From assembly GCF_945605565.1 (NCBI RefSeq), contig NZ_OX216966.1:496001-560000 (forward strand): DNA of 64,000 nt, in the 5' to 3' direction. The position numbers and the translations under genes were made by a program. Positions within the stretch are counted from its first letter, which is position 1, and each line of letters begins with the position of its first letter. The stretch comes from Paenibacillus dendritiformis (GTDB lineage Bacteria > Bacillota > Bacilli > Paenibacillales > Paenibacillaceae). Of this stretch, positions 33,628-43,465 are shown piece by piece. Under the pieces are notes generated by a model that had not been told where the DNA came from, ran no database searches, and saw only the letters and a program-made list of their open reading frames with translations.

Positions 33628-34299
33628 TCAAGCAAGGTCGCCTGAATGGATGGCGGTGCTGGGTTTGTCTTGCGCGATCGTTCTGAGGCTGGAAGCAATG
33701 AGGAACTGGGCTGAATAATACGTTATCATAATCAACGGCCCTGCGAAGACGATATCGGATACAAATCTATCCCACGCCAATATAGAGTCCGATACCGCGA
33801 ACAAGACGCTGCCGGCCATCGCAAGCTTATTCCCGGTCATGATCGCAGACCAGGTCATGAAGGAAATGACGATAATATAGAGAAGCACAGCTGCAGCCAA
33901 GGCGTAATTATCGGCTTGAATCAGCGCTTGAATCAGATGCCAGCTCATGAACGAGGCATACGCCAGGATCGGAATGAGCATGAAGAAGCGAATGGCGGAG
34001 AAGCGCCATCTGCTTATAAATGCAGTCACATAGAACAAATGCCCGATGAGGAAGGCCGCAAGCCCTACGATGAACCAGACCAACAGTCCGTCGCCCAGCA
34101 TACAGAAAAACAACCCGATCCCGATCATCCAATGGCAGCTCTTTCGTTTGGATGGCATTTGCAGATAGCCGTAGGCGATAATCAGCCACATCGGAATTAA
34201 TTTGAACAGCAGCTTGACCGCTTGCGGCTCGTCAGGAATCACGAAAATATAAAGGACACCCATGACAGCGATAAGTGCGGGCAGCCCATACTTCACCAA
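33628..34299 (-). CDS. YhhN family (lysoplasmalogenase-like) membrane protein
   Basis: The protein of about 223 aa has eight predicted membrane helices and the YhhN features: GLFFCMLGDGLLVW, FLIGHLFYVTAFI, and the C-terminal FAVSDSILAWDRF with its conserved Asp residues. Eukaryotic TMEM86 relatives hydrolyse the vinyl-ether bond of lysoplasmalogen; the bacterial role is less certain. A TTG at 34299, or the adjacent GTG, follows AGGGAGAGG and starts right before the first helix. The frame extends upstream to 34410, but those residues are not membrane-like. Confidence 0.8.
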   Translation of the reverse strand: MVKYGLPALIAVMGVLYIFVIPDEPQAVKLLFKLIPMWLIIAYGYLQMPSKRKSCHWMIGIGLFFCMLGDGLLVWFIVGLAAFLIGHLFYVTAFISRWRFSAIRFFMLIPILAYASFMSWHLIQALIQADNYALAAAVLLYIIVISFMTWSAIMTGNKLAMAGSVLFAVSDSILAWDRFVSDIVFAGPLIMITYYSAQFLIASSLRTIAQDKPSTAIHSGDLA

Positions 34300-34410
34300 A
34301 AGAACCTCTCCCTTCATGACATGTTCCATTGTATAAGCGATTCCGTATATCCTATTCTTCATGCCCACGGTAAATGTCTTGAGAGCAGGCCCCATCCCCG
34401 TTATGGGCAC

Positions 34411-34441
34411 AAAAAAGGGAGTGCCTCAATAAAGGCACTCC
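34411..34441 (-). terminator. Terminator of the Bax inhibitor-like gene
   Basis: GGAGTGCCT and AGGCACTCC form a 9-bp stem around a six-base loop, followed on the minus strand by six T residues, 27 bases after the stop. Confidence 0.88.
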
Positions 34442-34468
34442 GCAACCCGCTAACCTGTTCCTATTCGA

Positions 34469-35209
34469 TTAATCCCGATTCGCGAGCTTGGCCAGGAGAC
34501 GGACAATCTCGATGTACAGCCATACGAGGGTCACGAGCAAGCCGAACGCCCCGTACCACTCCATATATTTCGGCGCGCCCTGCTGCGCCCCCTCTTCGAT
34601 GAAGTTGAAGTCCAGCACGAAGTTCAGAGCCGCGATAATGATGATGACGACCGAGATCCCGATGCCGATCGGGGTGCTGTCATGCAAATAAGGCACCGTT
34701 ACGCCAAACATCCGAAGCACAAAGCTGAGCAGATAGACAATCGCAATTCCTGCCGTAGCGGCGACTACGCCGCGCTTGAAGCCTGCCGACGCCTTGATCA
34801 TGCCCGTCTTGTAGGCAAGCAGCATGCCCATGAACACGCACATCGTCAGCAATGCCGCCTGGAGGGTAATGCCGTAGTACAATGATTCATAATTGGCTGA
34901 CAGAGCCCCAAGGAACAACCCTTCCGCAATGGCATAGACAGGCGTCAAAATCGGCGCCGTCGAAGGCTTGAAGCTGATGATCAGCGCCAGAATCAGGCCG
35001 CCAATCGCTCCGCCTATCATATAAGGAAACATTTCGTACCCATTGAAGAACATAGTCCAAGAGATCACGGCTGCCCCCACGAGCAGCGCCAGCGTCATGA
35101 ACGATTTGTTCACCGTCCCGCCGATCGTCATCGTCTCTTGTCCATTGTAATGTCCGCTATTCTCAAACGTGTTTTCGTTGAGCGTCGGATTTCCGCTGCG
35201 ACCAATCAA
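34469..35209 (-). CDS. Bax inhibitor-1/YccA-like membrane protein
   Basis: The 246-aa protein has seven membrane helices after a short soluble N-terminus (IGRSGNPTLNENTF, typical of this Firmicute subgroup). Landmarks are TPVYAIAEGLFLGALSANYE, GVVAATAGIAIVYLLSFVLR and the C-terminal FNFIEEGAQQGAPKYMEWYG with the conserved acidic pair. Members of the BI-1 family conduct Ca2+/H+ or modulate membrane stress. The TTG start at 35209 has GGGAGG 9 nt upstream. Confidence 0.88.
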   Translation of the reverse strand: MIGRSGNPTLNENTFENSGHYNGQETMTIGGTVNKSFMTLALLVGAAVISWTMFFNGYEMFPYMIGGAIGGLILALIISFKPSTAPILTPVYAIAEGLFLGALSANYESLYYGITLQAALLTMCVFMGMLLAYKTGMIKASAGFKRGVVAATAGIAIVYLLSFVLRMFGVTVPYLHDSTPIGIGISVVIIIIAALNFVLDFNFIEEGAQQGAPKYMEWYGAFGLLVTLVWLYIEIVRLLAKLANRD

Positions 35210-35425
35210 ATGAAAGAACCTCCCACTATGTATTTATACCTATATTAGCATATGTTAATATATTCCTCCACCTTGATTGTGAAACAGGATGCAATGATTC
35301 CGGCGAAGTTAGCGCTTGAATCACGCAGAGATGACACCTGTCATCAATATCTCTTTACACTTGTGAATGTTTTGTCACTCTTCTCACAACTACAATAAAA
35401 CCACGCTAATCAATGTGAGAAGAGG

Positions 35426-36568
35426 GTGAGTACTGTGGAGCAACGCAAAGGGAGAATTCCCCTGCTTGATATTCTGCGAGGGTTCGCCATCCTGGGAACC
35501 CTTGGGACGAACATCTGGATATTCGCGCACTTAGGGGATTTATCTTATATTATGACGTACAATTATACCGGTTGGTGGAAGCCCGATGATCTGCTCAGGA
35601 TGATCGTGTTATTCCTCGTGAACGGGAAGCTGCTTGGCTTGTTGACGATTATGTTCGGTGTAGGAATGGAATTAAAGTATCAGCAAGCGATACGCACAGG
35701 AAAAGCTTGGCCAGGAGTCTATATGTGGGTCCTCATCATCCTGTTCATGGAAGGCCTGCTTCACTTTACCCTGGTCATGGAGTTTGACATCCTCATGAGC
35801 TACGGCATCACTGGCATGATTGCAGCGTTCATCGTCCGAGGCGGTGACCGCCTCATCTCGATTACGATGAGAGCGATTGGCAGCGTCCATGCGGTCATCA
35901 TCTTGGCCATCCTGCTTCTTTCCTTGATGGCACCCAATATATCGCTGGGCAGCTTCGATCATATCGTCACTCTTTATCAAGACGGTTCTTGGCTGCAGCA
36001 ATTCCAATATCGGCTGTCTCATTTCCTGAAGCTTCGATTAGAAGTCATTTTCGTGATTCCCATGAATGTCTTTTTATTTTTGCTTGGCGTTCGTCTCATG
36101 CGCTTAGGGGTCTTTGCCCAAGATGAGAACGGCGAAAGACAGCGTAAAAAACTGTTGAAATTGGGGCTTTTTCTTGGTCTGCCGCTGAATCTGTTGATTT
36201 TTATTCCTGGGGGCGCCTTTGATCTGCCTGTGCGCTATTTATTTGCCCCATTCCTTTCCCTTGGGTATATAGCACTCATTGGAAAAATGATACAATATAC
36301 GAAGTTGAACTGGCTTTGGCGTCTTCTTGAACATGCCGGGAAGATGTCTTTGAGCTGTTATGTCATGCAAAACATAATCGCTTCCGTCATTTTTTATGGC
36401 TGGGGCTTTGCTCTAGGCGGGAAGCTGAATTCCCTGACAATTATAGCGGTCTGGATTGGCATTTCCATCTTCCAGCTATGGTTTGCATCAACATGGCTTC
36501 GTGCCTTTAAGGCAGGGCCTATGGAATCAGTCCGTAGACGTGCACTGGGAATCTTCGAATCCAGATAA
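35426..36568 (+). CDS. DUF418 (YeiB-like) membrane protein
   Basis: The 380-aa integral membrane protein starts with the family's RIPLLDILRGFAILGTLGTN and has about ten helices, ending with the DUF418 C-terminal block GKMSLSCYVMQNIIASVIFY and IFQLWFASTWLRAFKAGPME. DUF418 proteins belong to the acyltransferase-3-like superfamily; their substrates are unknown. The start is GTG 35426 or GTG 35435, with AGAAGAGG just ahead. It precedes the two-component genes by 26 bases and is probably in their operon. Confidence 0.9.
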   Translation: MSTVEQRKGRIPLLDILRGFAILGTLGTNIWIFAHLGDLSYIMTYNYTGWWKPDDLLRMIVLFLVNGKLLGLLTIMFGVGMELKYQQAIRTGKAWPGVYMWVLIILFMEGLLHFTLVMEFDILMSYGITGMIAAFIVRGGDRLISITMRAIGSVHAVIILAILLLSLMAPNISLGSFDHIVTLYQDGSWLQQFQYRLSHFLKLRLEVIFVIPMNVFLFLLGVRLMRLGVFAQDENGERQRKKLLKLGLFLGLPLNLLIFIPGGAFDLPVRYLFAPFLSLGYIALIGKMIQYTKLNWLWRLLEHAGKMSLSCYVMQNIIASVIFYGWGFALGGKLNSLTIIAVWIGISIFQLWFASTWLRAFKAGPMESVRRRALGIFESR

Positions 36569-36594
36569 CCCGACAACCGAACTGGAGGTCATCC

Positions 36595-37758
36595 ATGATA
36601 TTCAAGATTTACCCGAGAGATCAAATCAAGAATTATTTGCTCTTAGATGTGATCGCGATCGTGTATTTATTTTACATGGTTCTCAGTTCCAGTTCGAATC
36701 CGGGTCTTGTGGGAAGTCTCCTTCTTCTGCTTTCCTTTCTTGTTTGCTTTTATATCGGACTGTGGTATCGCAATGGGTATCTTCTAGCGGCAGTTCTAGC
36801 CGGTCTTGCTACAACTGCTCTGATCGGTTTGTACATCGACACGAACCTCTTGATATTTGGATTTATATTTGCCGACCTGATCGGAAGGTCGAAGTCCAAG
36901 TGGCATATTGGTATCGGGAGTGCCGCCATTGCCCTCATGTTTATCCTTGTTCATTGGGAGAGGACAGACAATTTTCTATTCCTGCCTATTATGATTGTCC
37001 AAATGCTTTTCCCTATCGTCATTTATATTACGGAAAAAGCCAAGCGCTTGCAGAGCAAGCTGGATGCAGCCAATCAACAGCTTGAAAAGTACATTCAACA
37101 GGAGGAAAGGCAGCGTATTGCGAGGGATCTTCATGATACGTTAGGGCAGACCTTGATGATGATTAAACTGAAATGCGAGCTGGCCAATAAATGGGTAGAT
37201 AAAGACCCGCTGCAGGCCAAGGAAGAACTGAAGGATATACTGTACACATCGAGAATCGCCTTGAAGCAGGTGAGAGAGTTGGTTTCCGATATGAAGTTCA
37301 TCTCTCTGGCTCATGAAATAGAGCATTCCCGCAAGCTGCTGCATACGGCAGGCATTGAACTTGAAATCGTGGAAATTGGAATGCCTCCCCTGATGGCTAG
37401 CGTAGAAGAAACGATGATTGCGCTCGCAGTTCGGGAAGCGGCGACCAATATTGTCAAACACAGTCAGGCAAAGCAATGTACAATCAAGCTGGAAACGGTG
37501 GACAATCTGTATTGTGTATCGATAACGGATGACGGAGTTGGCCTGCTGGATCAAGCAATCGGAAATGGAATTCAGTCGATGAAGGAGCGGATGCAAGCTC
37601 TTCATGGAACCTTCATTCACCTGGCGGGGGAACGGCTATTGCTATGCAGCTTCCGCTTCGCCAGCCTGGAAAGGAGAGTCCCGCAACATGATTCGAGTCG
37701 TCATTGCCGAAGATCAGCAAATGCTGCGCGGCGCCTTCGCCTCATTGTTGAAATTTGA
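36595..37758 (+). CDS. DesK-like sensor histidine kinase with frameshifted 3' end
   Basis: Five or six N-terminal membrane helices (to about residue 145) are followed by a coiled coil and a HisKA_3 domain, ERQRIARDLHDTLGQTLMMI, with the phospho-accepting His. A HATPase follows with AVREAATNIVKHSQAK and SITDDGVGL. After QALHGTFIHLAG the frame degenerates. Reading in the next frame after the G run at 37626-37630 gives GGTAIAMQLPLRQPGKES and a TGA at 37689-37691 that overlaps the regulator's ATG, the expected end. One G appears to be missing (5 instead of 6), which removes the last ATP-lid strand and makes a 387-aa product. Confidence 0.85.
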   Translation: MIFKIYPRDQIKNYLLLDVIAIVYLFYMVLSSSSNPGLVGSLLLLLSFLVCFYIGLWYRNGYLLAAVLAGLATTALIGLYIDTNLLIFGFIFADLIGRSKSKWHIGIGSAAIALMFILVHWERTDNFLFLPIMIVQMLFPIVIYITEKAKRLQSKLDAANQQLEKYIQQEERQRIARDLHDTLGQTLMMIKLKCELANKWVDKDPLQAKEELKDILYTSRIALKQVRELVSDMKFISLAHEIEHSRKLLHTAGIELEIVEIGMPPLMASVEETMIALAVREAATNIVKHSQAKQCTIKLETVDNLYCVSITDDGVGLLDQAIGNGIQSMKERMQALHGTFIHLAGERLLLCSFRFASLERRVPQHDSSRHCRRSANAARRLRLIVEI

Positions 37759-38293
37759 ACCAGATATTGAGGTGCTGGCTGAAGTGCCGGACGGGAAGCA
37801 AGCCTGGGAGGCGATACAGAAGCACCAGCCTGATGTGTGCGTGCTTGACATTGAAATGCCTCTCATCAACGGCCTTGAGCTGGCTGAGCAAATAAGAAAT
37901 GCCGACTTGCCCTGCAAAATCATGATCGTCACTACGTTTGCCCGTCCCGGCTATTTACAAAAAGCGATCGAGGCTCAAGTGAATGGCTACTTATTAAAGG
38001 ATGAACCGATTGATTATCTGATCGAGTCGATTCGCCGAGTCATGGCTGGGGAACGGGTGATCAGCACCGATTTGGCGGCAGCGCTCTTTATGAAAGAAGA
38101 TAATCCGTTAAGCGAAAGGGAAGTTGAGATGCTGCGCCTCACCAAAGAAGGTATGACGACGAGTGATATCAGCAAGGCCCTCTTCTTAACGAAGGGTACC
38201 GTGCGGAACTATTTGTCCTCTGCGATTCAGAAGCTGGAAGCCGAATCGAGGCAGCAGGCCGTGAATATTGCCGATGACAAAGGGTGGCTCTAA
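37688..38293 (+). CDS. NarL/DesR-type response regulator
   Basis: The 201-aa protein has a receiver domain (VVIAEDQQMLRGAFASLLKF; phospho-acceptor in VCVLDIEMPLINGLE; switch Thr in MIVTTFARPGY; Lys in NGYLLKDEPIDYL) and a C-terminal LuxR-type HTH (LSEREVEMLRLTKEGMTTSD; LFLTKGTVRNYLSSAIQKL). It is the partner of the upstream kinase and resembles DesR, which controls a lipid desaturase in Bacillus. No desaturase is adjacent here. ATG 37688 overlaps the intended stop of the kinase. The longer open frame from 37604 is the kinase's own 3' end read in another phase. Confidence 0.93.
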   Translation: MIRVVIAEDQQMLRGAFASLLKFEPDIEVLAEVPDGKQAWEAIQKHQPDVCVLDIEMPLINGLELAEQIRNADLPCKIMIVTTFARPGYLQKAIEAQVNGYLLKDEPIDYLIESIRRVMAGERVISTDLAAALFMKEDNPLSEREVEMLRLTKEGMTTSDISKALFLTKGTVRNYLSSAIQKLEAESRQQAVNIADDKGWL

Positions 38294-38370
38294 TTATATG
38301 CGGCAAGGGCCAGACGGGACAACGGGGGATGCGGAAAGCGGGGAAGAAGACGGGTAAGGCGGAGGAAAAT

Positions 38371-38600
38371 CTGTGATGAGGAAGCGAAATCCTGCGTACA
38401 AGCAGGATTTTTCGCTATTTGAACCGCTAGTTGATGAGATTGCTGCAAAAAGACAGCAATTTGGGTTACTTTGGGGTTCAATCTATGGAGATGGCTGAAA
38501 TTCCTGCAGTTTTGCAGGAATGCCTGTAACAGAATAAGCATCATAAGGAAATACTGCACTTTTACAGTTTTTTCGGCAAATCGAACTGCAAGAAGCAGAC
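38371..38600. repeat. Uninterrupted copy of the dispersed intergenic repeat
   Basis: Between the response regulator and the next terminator there is no gene. The left part (38371-38466) aligns to 10245-10335 and the right part (38513-38595) to 12478-12560, while the middle carries CCTGCA-GTTT-TGCAGG, a perfect hairpin. A second hairpin, ATCCTGC...GCAGGAT, is at 38388-38408. Identity by eye is about 70-75 percent. It looks like one member of a repetitive extragenic family. Confidence 0.6.
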
Positions 38601-38660
38601 GTGCGGATCATGGAATCGGGATAGACCACTCAAGGACGAACACTCTTGCATGACAATAAA

Positions 38661-38688
38661 CGAAAGCCCTCTTGCCAGAGGGCTTTCG
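38661..38688. terminator. Terminator-like hairpin
   Basis: CGAAAGCCCTC and GAGGGCTTTCG form a perfect 11-bp stem around a six-base loop. It lies between the repeat and the ATP-pyrophosphatase gene and could end the DUF418-kinase-regulator message. Confidence 0.7.
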
Positions 38689-38808
38689 CCGCGATCCTGC
38701 TACTGAATACCAGCGCCATCGATTATAATGAAAGAAGAGCAGCTCATCTTCTGCCCGGAACTGGAAAACATATAATCCAAGCCATAGACAACAGAGGAGA
38801 AGACAGAC

Positions 38809-39501
38809 ATGACAGAGACAGCAGATTGGAAAAACGGCGCCCGCGGGCATAAATTTGTCGCTTCCTTCAGCGGGGGGAAAGACAGCACACTGGCATTATA
38901 TAAAGCGATGCAGGTTGGAGAAGCCACCGGCCTTATCGTCATGCTAGAGGAAGAAGGGCAGCGCTCCCGCTCCCATGGCATGCCGCCCGAGGTGATACAA
39001 GCCCAAGCGGAAGCTATCGGCTTGCCTGTATATACGGCCGCTACGAGTTGGGCGGATTATGAGAAGAACTTTATGATCCTGTTGGCCACAGCGAAAAGCG
39101 AAGGAGCGGAAGTGTTGGTCACCGGAGACCTGGATGTGCCCGCGCATGGCTGCTGGCATGACAGGGTAACGCAAAATGCGGGCCTAAAGCTGGGGATGCC
39201 CCTCTGGGAGATGGATCATCTGGAGACGGTCCGGCAGTTTATCGATCTCGGCTTCGTCACGATGCTAGTGACCGTGAATTTATCGTTAGCCATGCGGGAG
39301 GACGACTTGGGCCGATTGCTGACCCACGAGTATGTGGAAGAGCTTCTCGCCCGCGGCATCGATCCTTGCGGAGAAGGCGGCGAGTTCCATACGACCGTCA
39401 TTGACGGGCCAATTTTCAGACAACCCATCCCCGTCCGTAAAGGTGAGATGGTTAGAAACGGAGAATATGCGTTTTTGCCTTTAGAGCTGGATAAGCCTTG
39501 A
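38809..39501 (+). CDS. Diphthine-ammonia-ligase-like ATP pyrophosphatase
   Basis: The 230-aa protein has the N-type ATP-PPase P-loop FVASFSGGKDSTLALYKAM at residue about 16, followed by the family blocks RSHGMPPEVIQAQAEAIGLP, EGAEVLVTGDLDVPAHG and the end CGEGGEFHTTVIDGPIFRQP. It belongs to the Dph6/COG2102 group. Bacteria do not make diphthamide, so the reaction here is an ATP-dependent amidation or adenylation of unknown substrate. AGAGGAGAAGAC lies before the ATG. It is transcribed alone. Confidence 0.88.
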   Translation: MTETADWKNGARGHKFVASFSGGKDSTLALYKAMQVGEATGLIVMLEEEGQRSRSHGMPPEVIQAQAEAIGLPVYTAATSWADYEKNFMILLATAKSEGAEVLVTGDLDVPAHGCWHDRVTQNAGLKLGMPLWEMDHLETVRQFIDLGFVTMLVTVNLSLAMREDDLGRLLTHEYVEELLARGIDPCGEGGEFHTTVIDGPIFRQPIPVRKGEMVRNGEYAFLPLELDKP

Positions 39502-39599
39502 GACAAAAGTGACGAAAGAGCCGGTAAGGCAAGCGGCTGCCCCTTGGAACCTACCGCGAGGCAGCCGCTTATTAACGCATGTGCGCTAGCTGGTTTTCC

Positions 39600-39989
39600 C
39601 TATGTGAAGCGATGGAAGCCGCCATACCATTCATCGGCCCCTATCATGTCTTCCCAGTTCGCCTCCCCGGTCAGAACTTGCTGCCCCAGATCAGTAAGGC
39701 GAACCACGCATAGGCGAAAGGACGGTACGGAATCATGATAGTCCGGAAATGCGGTCAGCCCTTCGAGTTGCAGCAACGGAGAAGGCTCTTCCGACATTTT
39801 CTTTAATCGGTACCAGTACTTCAGATCACCCATTCCGAGCACATGCAATCGGTCCCCCACCTGCTTGAATAGCTCATATGGATGATCAATCCCTTCAGAC
39901 ACAGCTTCTAACGTGACCTGCTCAATGATCCCGATTCCATTACGCTCGGAAGGAATTCGGGCCAGATGCGCCTCGAATGCGTTCCGCAA
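39600..39989 (-). pseudogene. C-terminal fragment of a DUF1835-type protein
   Basis: The 129-aa frame (LARIPSERNGIGIIEQVTLE; GMGDLKYWYRLKKMSEEPSP; VRLTDLGQQVLTGEANWEDM; ADEWYGGFHRF) matches the C-terminal half of DUF1835 proteins: the RFPSxxNGLxxTE pattern, then LTxxGxxVLxGxxD and the WLGGxH-like end. The N-terminal DUF1835 domain is missing. A TAA lies three codons before the TTG that opens the frame, and no ribosome site is seen. It is a 5'-truncated remnant. Confidence 0.6.
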
Positions 39990-40204
39990 TATTGTTTACA
40001 TCCGTATAAAGACTTATAATCAAATGAATCAAGCATGACGGCGATCTTCACCCTATTGAACGCTCATCTTTACATAACTTTGGCAATATGCACCTTAACG
40101 GATGGTCTGCAATGAATTTGATAGAGGGCAGCAAATATCCGTTTTGCAGACACCTTTCTATGGAATCATCCAATAGACCATTTTCGTAAAGGAATAAGTG
40201 CTAT

Positions 40205-43200
40205 ATGTTCCCACTCATTGAGCCTGTGCCCAAAATAAATAAAATTTCCCCTAAATATCGAAATATAGCCTTGCTAATCTTGATTTTCGGCGGTCTCCTC
40301 TGCCTGCGATGGGCATGGTCCGAGCTATTTCCTACATCGGGAGAACATCGGGCAGTTAATGGCGTAATGGATTTACGCGGTATCGATTTGGAGACATCGC
40401 CCCCCTTCTATTTGGACGGCGAATGGCATTTCTACCCTAATCAATTCATCTCTTTTCCGGACTTGCAATCAGAGGATAACCTGCATCGTAATATACAGAT
40501 TCCAGGAGATTGGGGGAGCGCGGTGAACCCGGGTTCCGGTACTTCGTACGGGTACGGAACGTACCGGCTGCGCATTCTGATCGATCCGCTGGACGAGCCT
40601 GTCGCGCTCTGGCTCCAGGGGATTCAGGCTTCTTCGCAAGTGGAGATAAACGGATCGGACAAATACGGCGTCGGGAAACCTGCCGCGGCCGAGAAAGATT
40701 ACTGGCCCAAAAGCGTCTCTTACACCGCTACCCACTCTGAGAAAGGGACAACGGAGCTTGATGTGCTTATTCACGCGGCCAACTTCGATGAACCTTTTAA
40801 CGGCGGTCTTGTACGCTCGATTCGCTTCGGCTCTCAGGCCTCCATTGACTATGTGCGTTGGTATTCTATCGGATTTCAGCTAGTGACATTCGTTGTGCTG
40901 CTGCTGCACGGTATGTATGCCTGGATCCTCTACCTATTCAACCGTCAAGAACGGGCTTTGTTCATTACGTTTCTGTTAATGCTGACCGTCGGCATCGCGG
41001 TACTGATCGGTCATGACAACGTGCTGCAATTATGGCTTCCAATCAACTATACGTGGGCGATCAAGATCAAGCTGATCGCTCTCCTGTGGCAAAACTACTT
41101 TATTCTTGTTATTTTCAGAAGATTTGCTTCGGCTTCTTCGGGGAACGTATGGCTGCGTGCATACACCGCGGCAATCGTTTGCTTTACTGGGTTTCTGCTT
41201 GCCGTTCCCGCTTCATGGGTCTACGGCGCAGTGCATTTCAACCTGTTTATTGCCTTTTATCTCTTTTCGTTCGCTTGGTTTTTTTATATCGTAGGAACGA
41301 TGATCTTCAAAAGGCAGGGCGACAAGGACGTCGTGTTTCTGCTGCTCTCCGCAGCGGGCATGATATCCAACTTATTATGGGGCATCGTGGAGTCGGTTAA
41401 AGAGGTTACGACCGTCTACTATCTCATCGATATTCTGGTGGCCATTATCGGATTTTCGACGTATTGGTTCAAAAAATATATCCATAATGCCAAGGAGAAC
41501 GCCAAGCTGAACGAACAGCTCAAGGAAGCCGATCAGCTGAAAGACCAATTCCTGGCCAATACGTCGCATGAACTGAGAACGCCGCTGCACGGGATTATGA
41601 ATATCGCTCAAACCGTGGTAACGAAAGAGAAGGAAAAGATGAATGCAAGCAGCGTGAAAGATATGGAGCTGCTGATCACGATCAGCCGCCGCATGTCGCA
41701 TATGCTAGGCGATCTGCTCGATGTCGCGCTTCTCAAAGAGCACCGCGTCGTGCTGCAGCAAGAGCCGCTGCGGATTCAATCGCTCGTTCCCGGCGTCATC
41801 GCGATGCTGAAATTTCTGACCGAAGGCAAGCCCGTCCAACTGCAGATGGATATCGACGAATCGCTGCCTCCCGTAACGGGGGATGAGAAAAGGCTTGTGC
41901 AAATTTTGTACAACTTATTGCATAACGCCCTCAAATATACGACGGAGGGAACGATCGCCGTTTCCGCCCGGACAAGGGGCAAGCATGCCGTCATCCATGT
42001 CTCCGATACCGGACTCGGCATGGATGAGGAGACCCAGGCGCGGGTGTTCCTCCCTTATGAGCAAGGCTCTCCTGGAATCAGCGATGGGAGAGGAATTGGA
42101 CTCGGATTGAGCATTTGCAAGCAATTGGTAGAATTGCACGGCGGCATATTGACCGTTCGCTCCGAGCTGGGCAAAGGCTCCGTTTTTAGCTTCAGTCTGC
42201 CATTGGCTGACCGGTCGTCTCTTCCGCTGTCACAGGGCCCTGTTCATCCCGGTCAGCGAACAGACGGGACAGGAGTCGAGCCGGCCGGGTTTACCTTTGC
42301 CAATCCGACAACCGGCGAATTGGCGGCCACCGTACCGATCCCGCCGCTGTTGCAGGACGGGAACATCCATATTCTTGCCGTGGATGACGATCCGGTGAAC
42401 CTGAATGTGCTGGTTGGAATCCTGTCGACGGAACCGTATACGATCACCACCGTCCAATCGGCCCGCGAAGTATTGGAGCTTCTGGGGACACAGCAATGGG
42501 ATTTACTGATCGCCGATGTCATGATGCCCCACATGTCCGGCTATGAGTTGACACAGAGAGTAAGAGAGCATTATTCCGTATCCGAGCTGCCGATCCTGCT
42601 CCTTACCGCTCGCAGTCAACCAGCGGACATCTATACCGGTTTCTCTGCGGGAGCCAACGATTATGTGACGAAGCCAGTAGACGCTCTCGAGCTGAAATCC
42701 CGCATCAAGGCCCTGACTACATTGAAGCAATCCATTAATGAACGATTACGCATGGAAGCGGCCTATCTGCAAGCGCAGATCCAGCCTCATTTTCTGTTCA
42801 ACACGCTCAATTCGCTGATGGCGCTAAGCGTGATCGACACGCAAAAAATGCGCAAGCTGGGCAATGCGTTCGCGTCCTTTTTACGGATTAGCTTCGATTA
42901 TCTCAACACGGGGGAAATGGTCGAACTGTCACGTGAATTGGAGCTTGTCCAAGCCTATTTATACATTGAGAAAGAGCGGTTCGGAGACCGGCTGTCTATC
43001 GCCTGGGAGGTTGAGCCCGACATCGACGTGTTCCTCCCTCCGCTCTCCATTCAGCCACTGGTCGAGAATGCCGTCAAGCACGGCCTCCTCAGCCGCAATG
43101 AGGGCGGCACGATTCAGCTTCGGATTACTCGCCAGGAAGGCTTCACCCTGATTGAAGTCACCGATAACGGCAGCGGCATAGATCAGGACAGGGTAGCCCA

Positions 43201-43354
43201 TCTGTTGAGCCCGACCATGAAAGGAAAGGGCGGAATCGGGCTGGCTAACACGAATCGAAGATTGATTCAATTGTACGGCCGCGGCTTGTCTATTATGAGC
43301 CAGCCGGATGAGGGAACAACCGTATCGTTTGTCATTCCGGATAAACAACATTAA
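40205..43354 (+). CDS. Hybrid sensor protein with two histidine kinases and a receiver domain
   Basis: In order, the 1049-aa protein has: one N-terminal helix; an extracellular jelly-roll sensor of 7TMR-DISM type (about 55-200; [20 protein letters not shown]); seven membrane helices (about 210-415); a HisKA domain with [17 protein letters not shown] (about 455); and a HATPase with [20 protein letters not shown]. Then come a receiver (about 715-835; [20 protein letters not shown]; phospho-acceptor in [13 protein letters not shown]), a LytS/YesM-type kinase ([19 protein letters not shown]) and a second HATPase ([20 protein letters not shown]). There is no DNA-binding output. It presumably relays to a separate regulator; the ligand is unknown. 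AAGGA precedes ATG 40205. Confidence 0.93.
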   Translation: MFPLIEPVPKINKISPKYRNIALLILIFGGLLCLRWAWSELFPTSGEHRAVNGVMDLRGIDLETSPPFYLDGEWHFYPNQFISFPDLQSEDNLHRNIQIPGDWGSAVNPGSGTSYGYGTYRLRILIDPLDEPVALWLQGIQASSQVEINGSDKYGVGKPAAAEKDYWPKSVSYTATHSEKGTTELDVLIHAANFDEPFNGGLVRSIRFGSQASIDYVRWYSIGFQLVTFVVLLLHGMYAWILYLFNRQERALFITFLLMLTVGIAVLIGHDNVLQLWLPINYTWAIKIKLIALLWQNYFILVIFRRFASASSGNVWLRAYTAAIVCFTGFLLAVPASWVYGAVHFNLFIAFYLFSFAWFFYIVGTMIFKRQGDKDVVFLLLSAAGMISNLLWGIVESVKEVTTVYYLIDILVAIIGFSTYWFKKYIHNAKENAKLNEQLKEADQLKDQFLANTSHELRTPLHGIMNIAQTVVTKEKEKMNASSVKDMELLITISRRMSHMLGDLLDVALLKEHRVVLQQEPLRIQSLVPGVIAMLKFLTEGKPVQLQMDIDESLPPVTGDEKRLVQILYNLLHNALKYTTEGTIAVSARTRGKHAVIHVSDTGLGMDEETQARVFLPYEQGSPGISDGRGIGLGLSICKQLVELHGGILTVRSELGKGSVFSFSLPLADRSSLPLSQGPVHPGQRTDGTGVEPAGFTFANPTTGELAATVPIPPLLQDGNIHILAVDDDPVNLNVLVGILSTEPYTITTVQSAREVLELLGTQQWDLLIADVMMPHMSGYELTQRVREHYSVSELPILLLTARSQPADIYTGFSAGANDYVTKPVDALELKSRIKALTTLKQSINERLRMEAAYLQAQIQPHFLFNTLNSLMALSVIDTQKMRKLGNAFASFLRISFDYLNTGEMVELSRELELVQAYLYIEKERFGDRLSIAWEVEPDIDVFLPPLSIQPLVENAVKHGLLSRNEGGTIQLRITRQEGFTLIEVTDNGSGIDQDRVAHLLSPTMKGKGGIGLANTNRRLIQLYGRGLSIMSQPDEGTTVSFVIPDKQH

Positions 43355-43465
43355 TAGTGTATAAGGAGCCCGTCGTGAACCGTCTCTGTCCTGCTGCAGG
43401 CCAGGGACTTCAAGGCTGGTTACTTGCACGGCAAGATTGATAACCCAGGAGGTAACAACCATCTT

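Noticed and set aside
37604..38293. Longer N-terminus for the response regulator (start 37604)
   Set aside because: The extra 28 codons are the kinase's 3' end read in another phase; receiver homology begins at ATG 37688.
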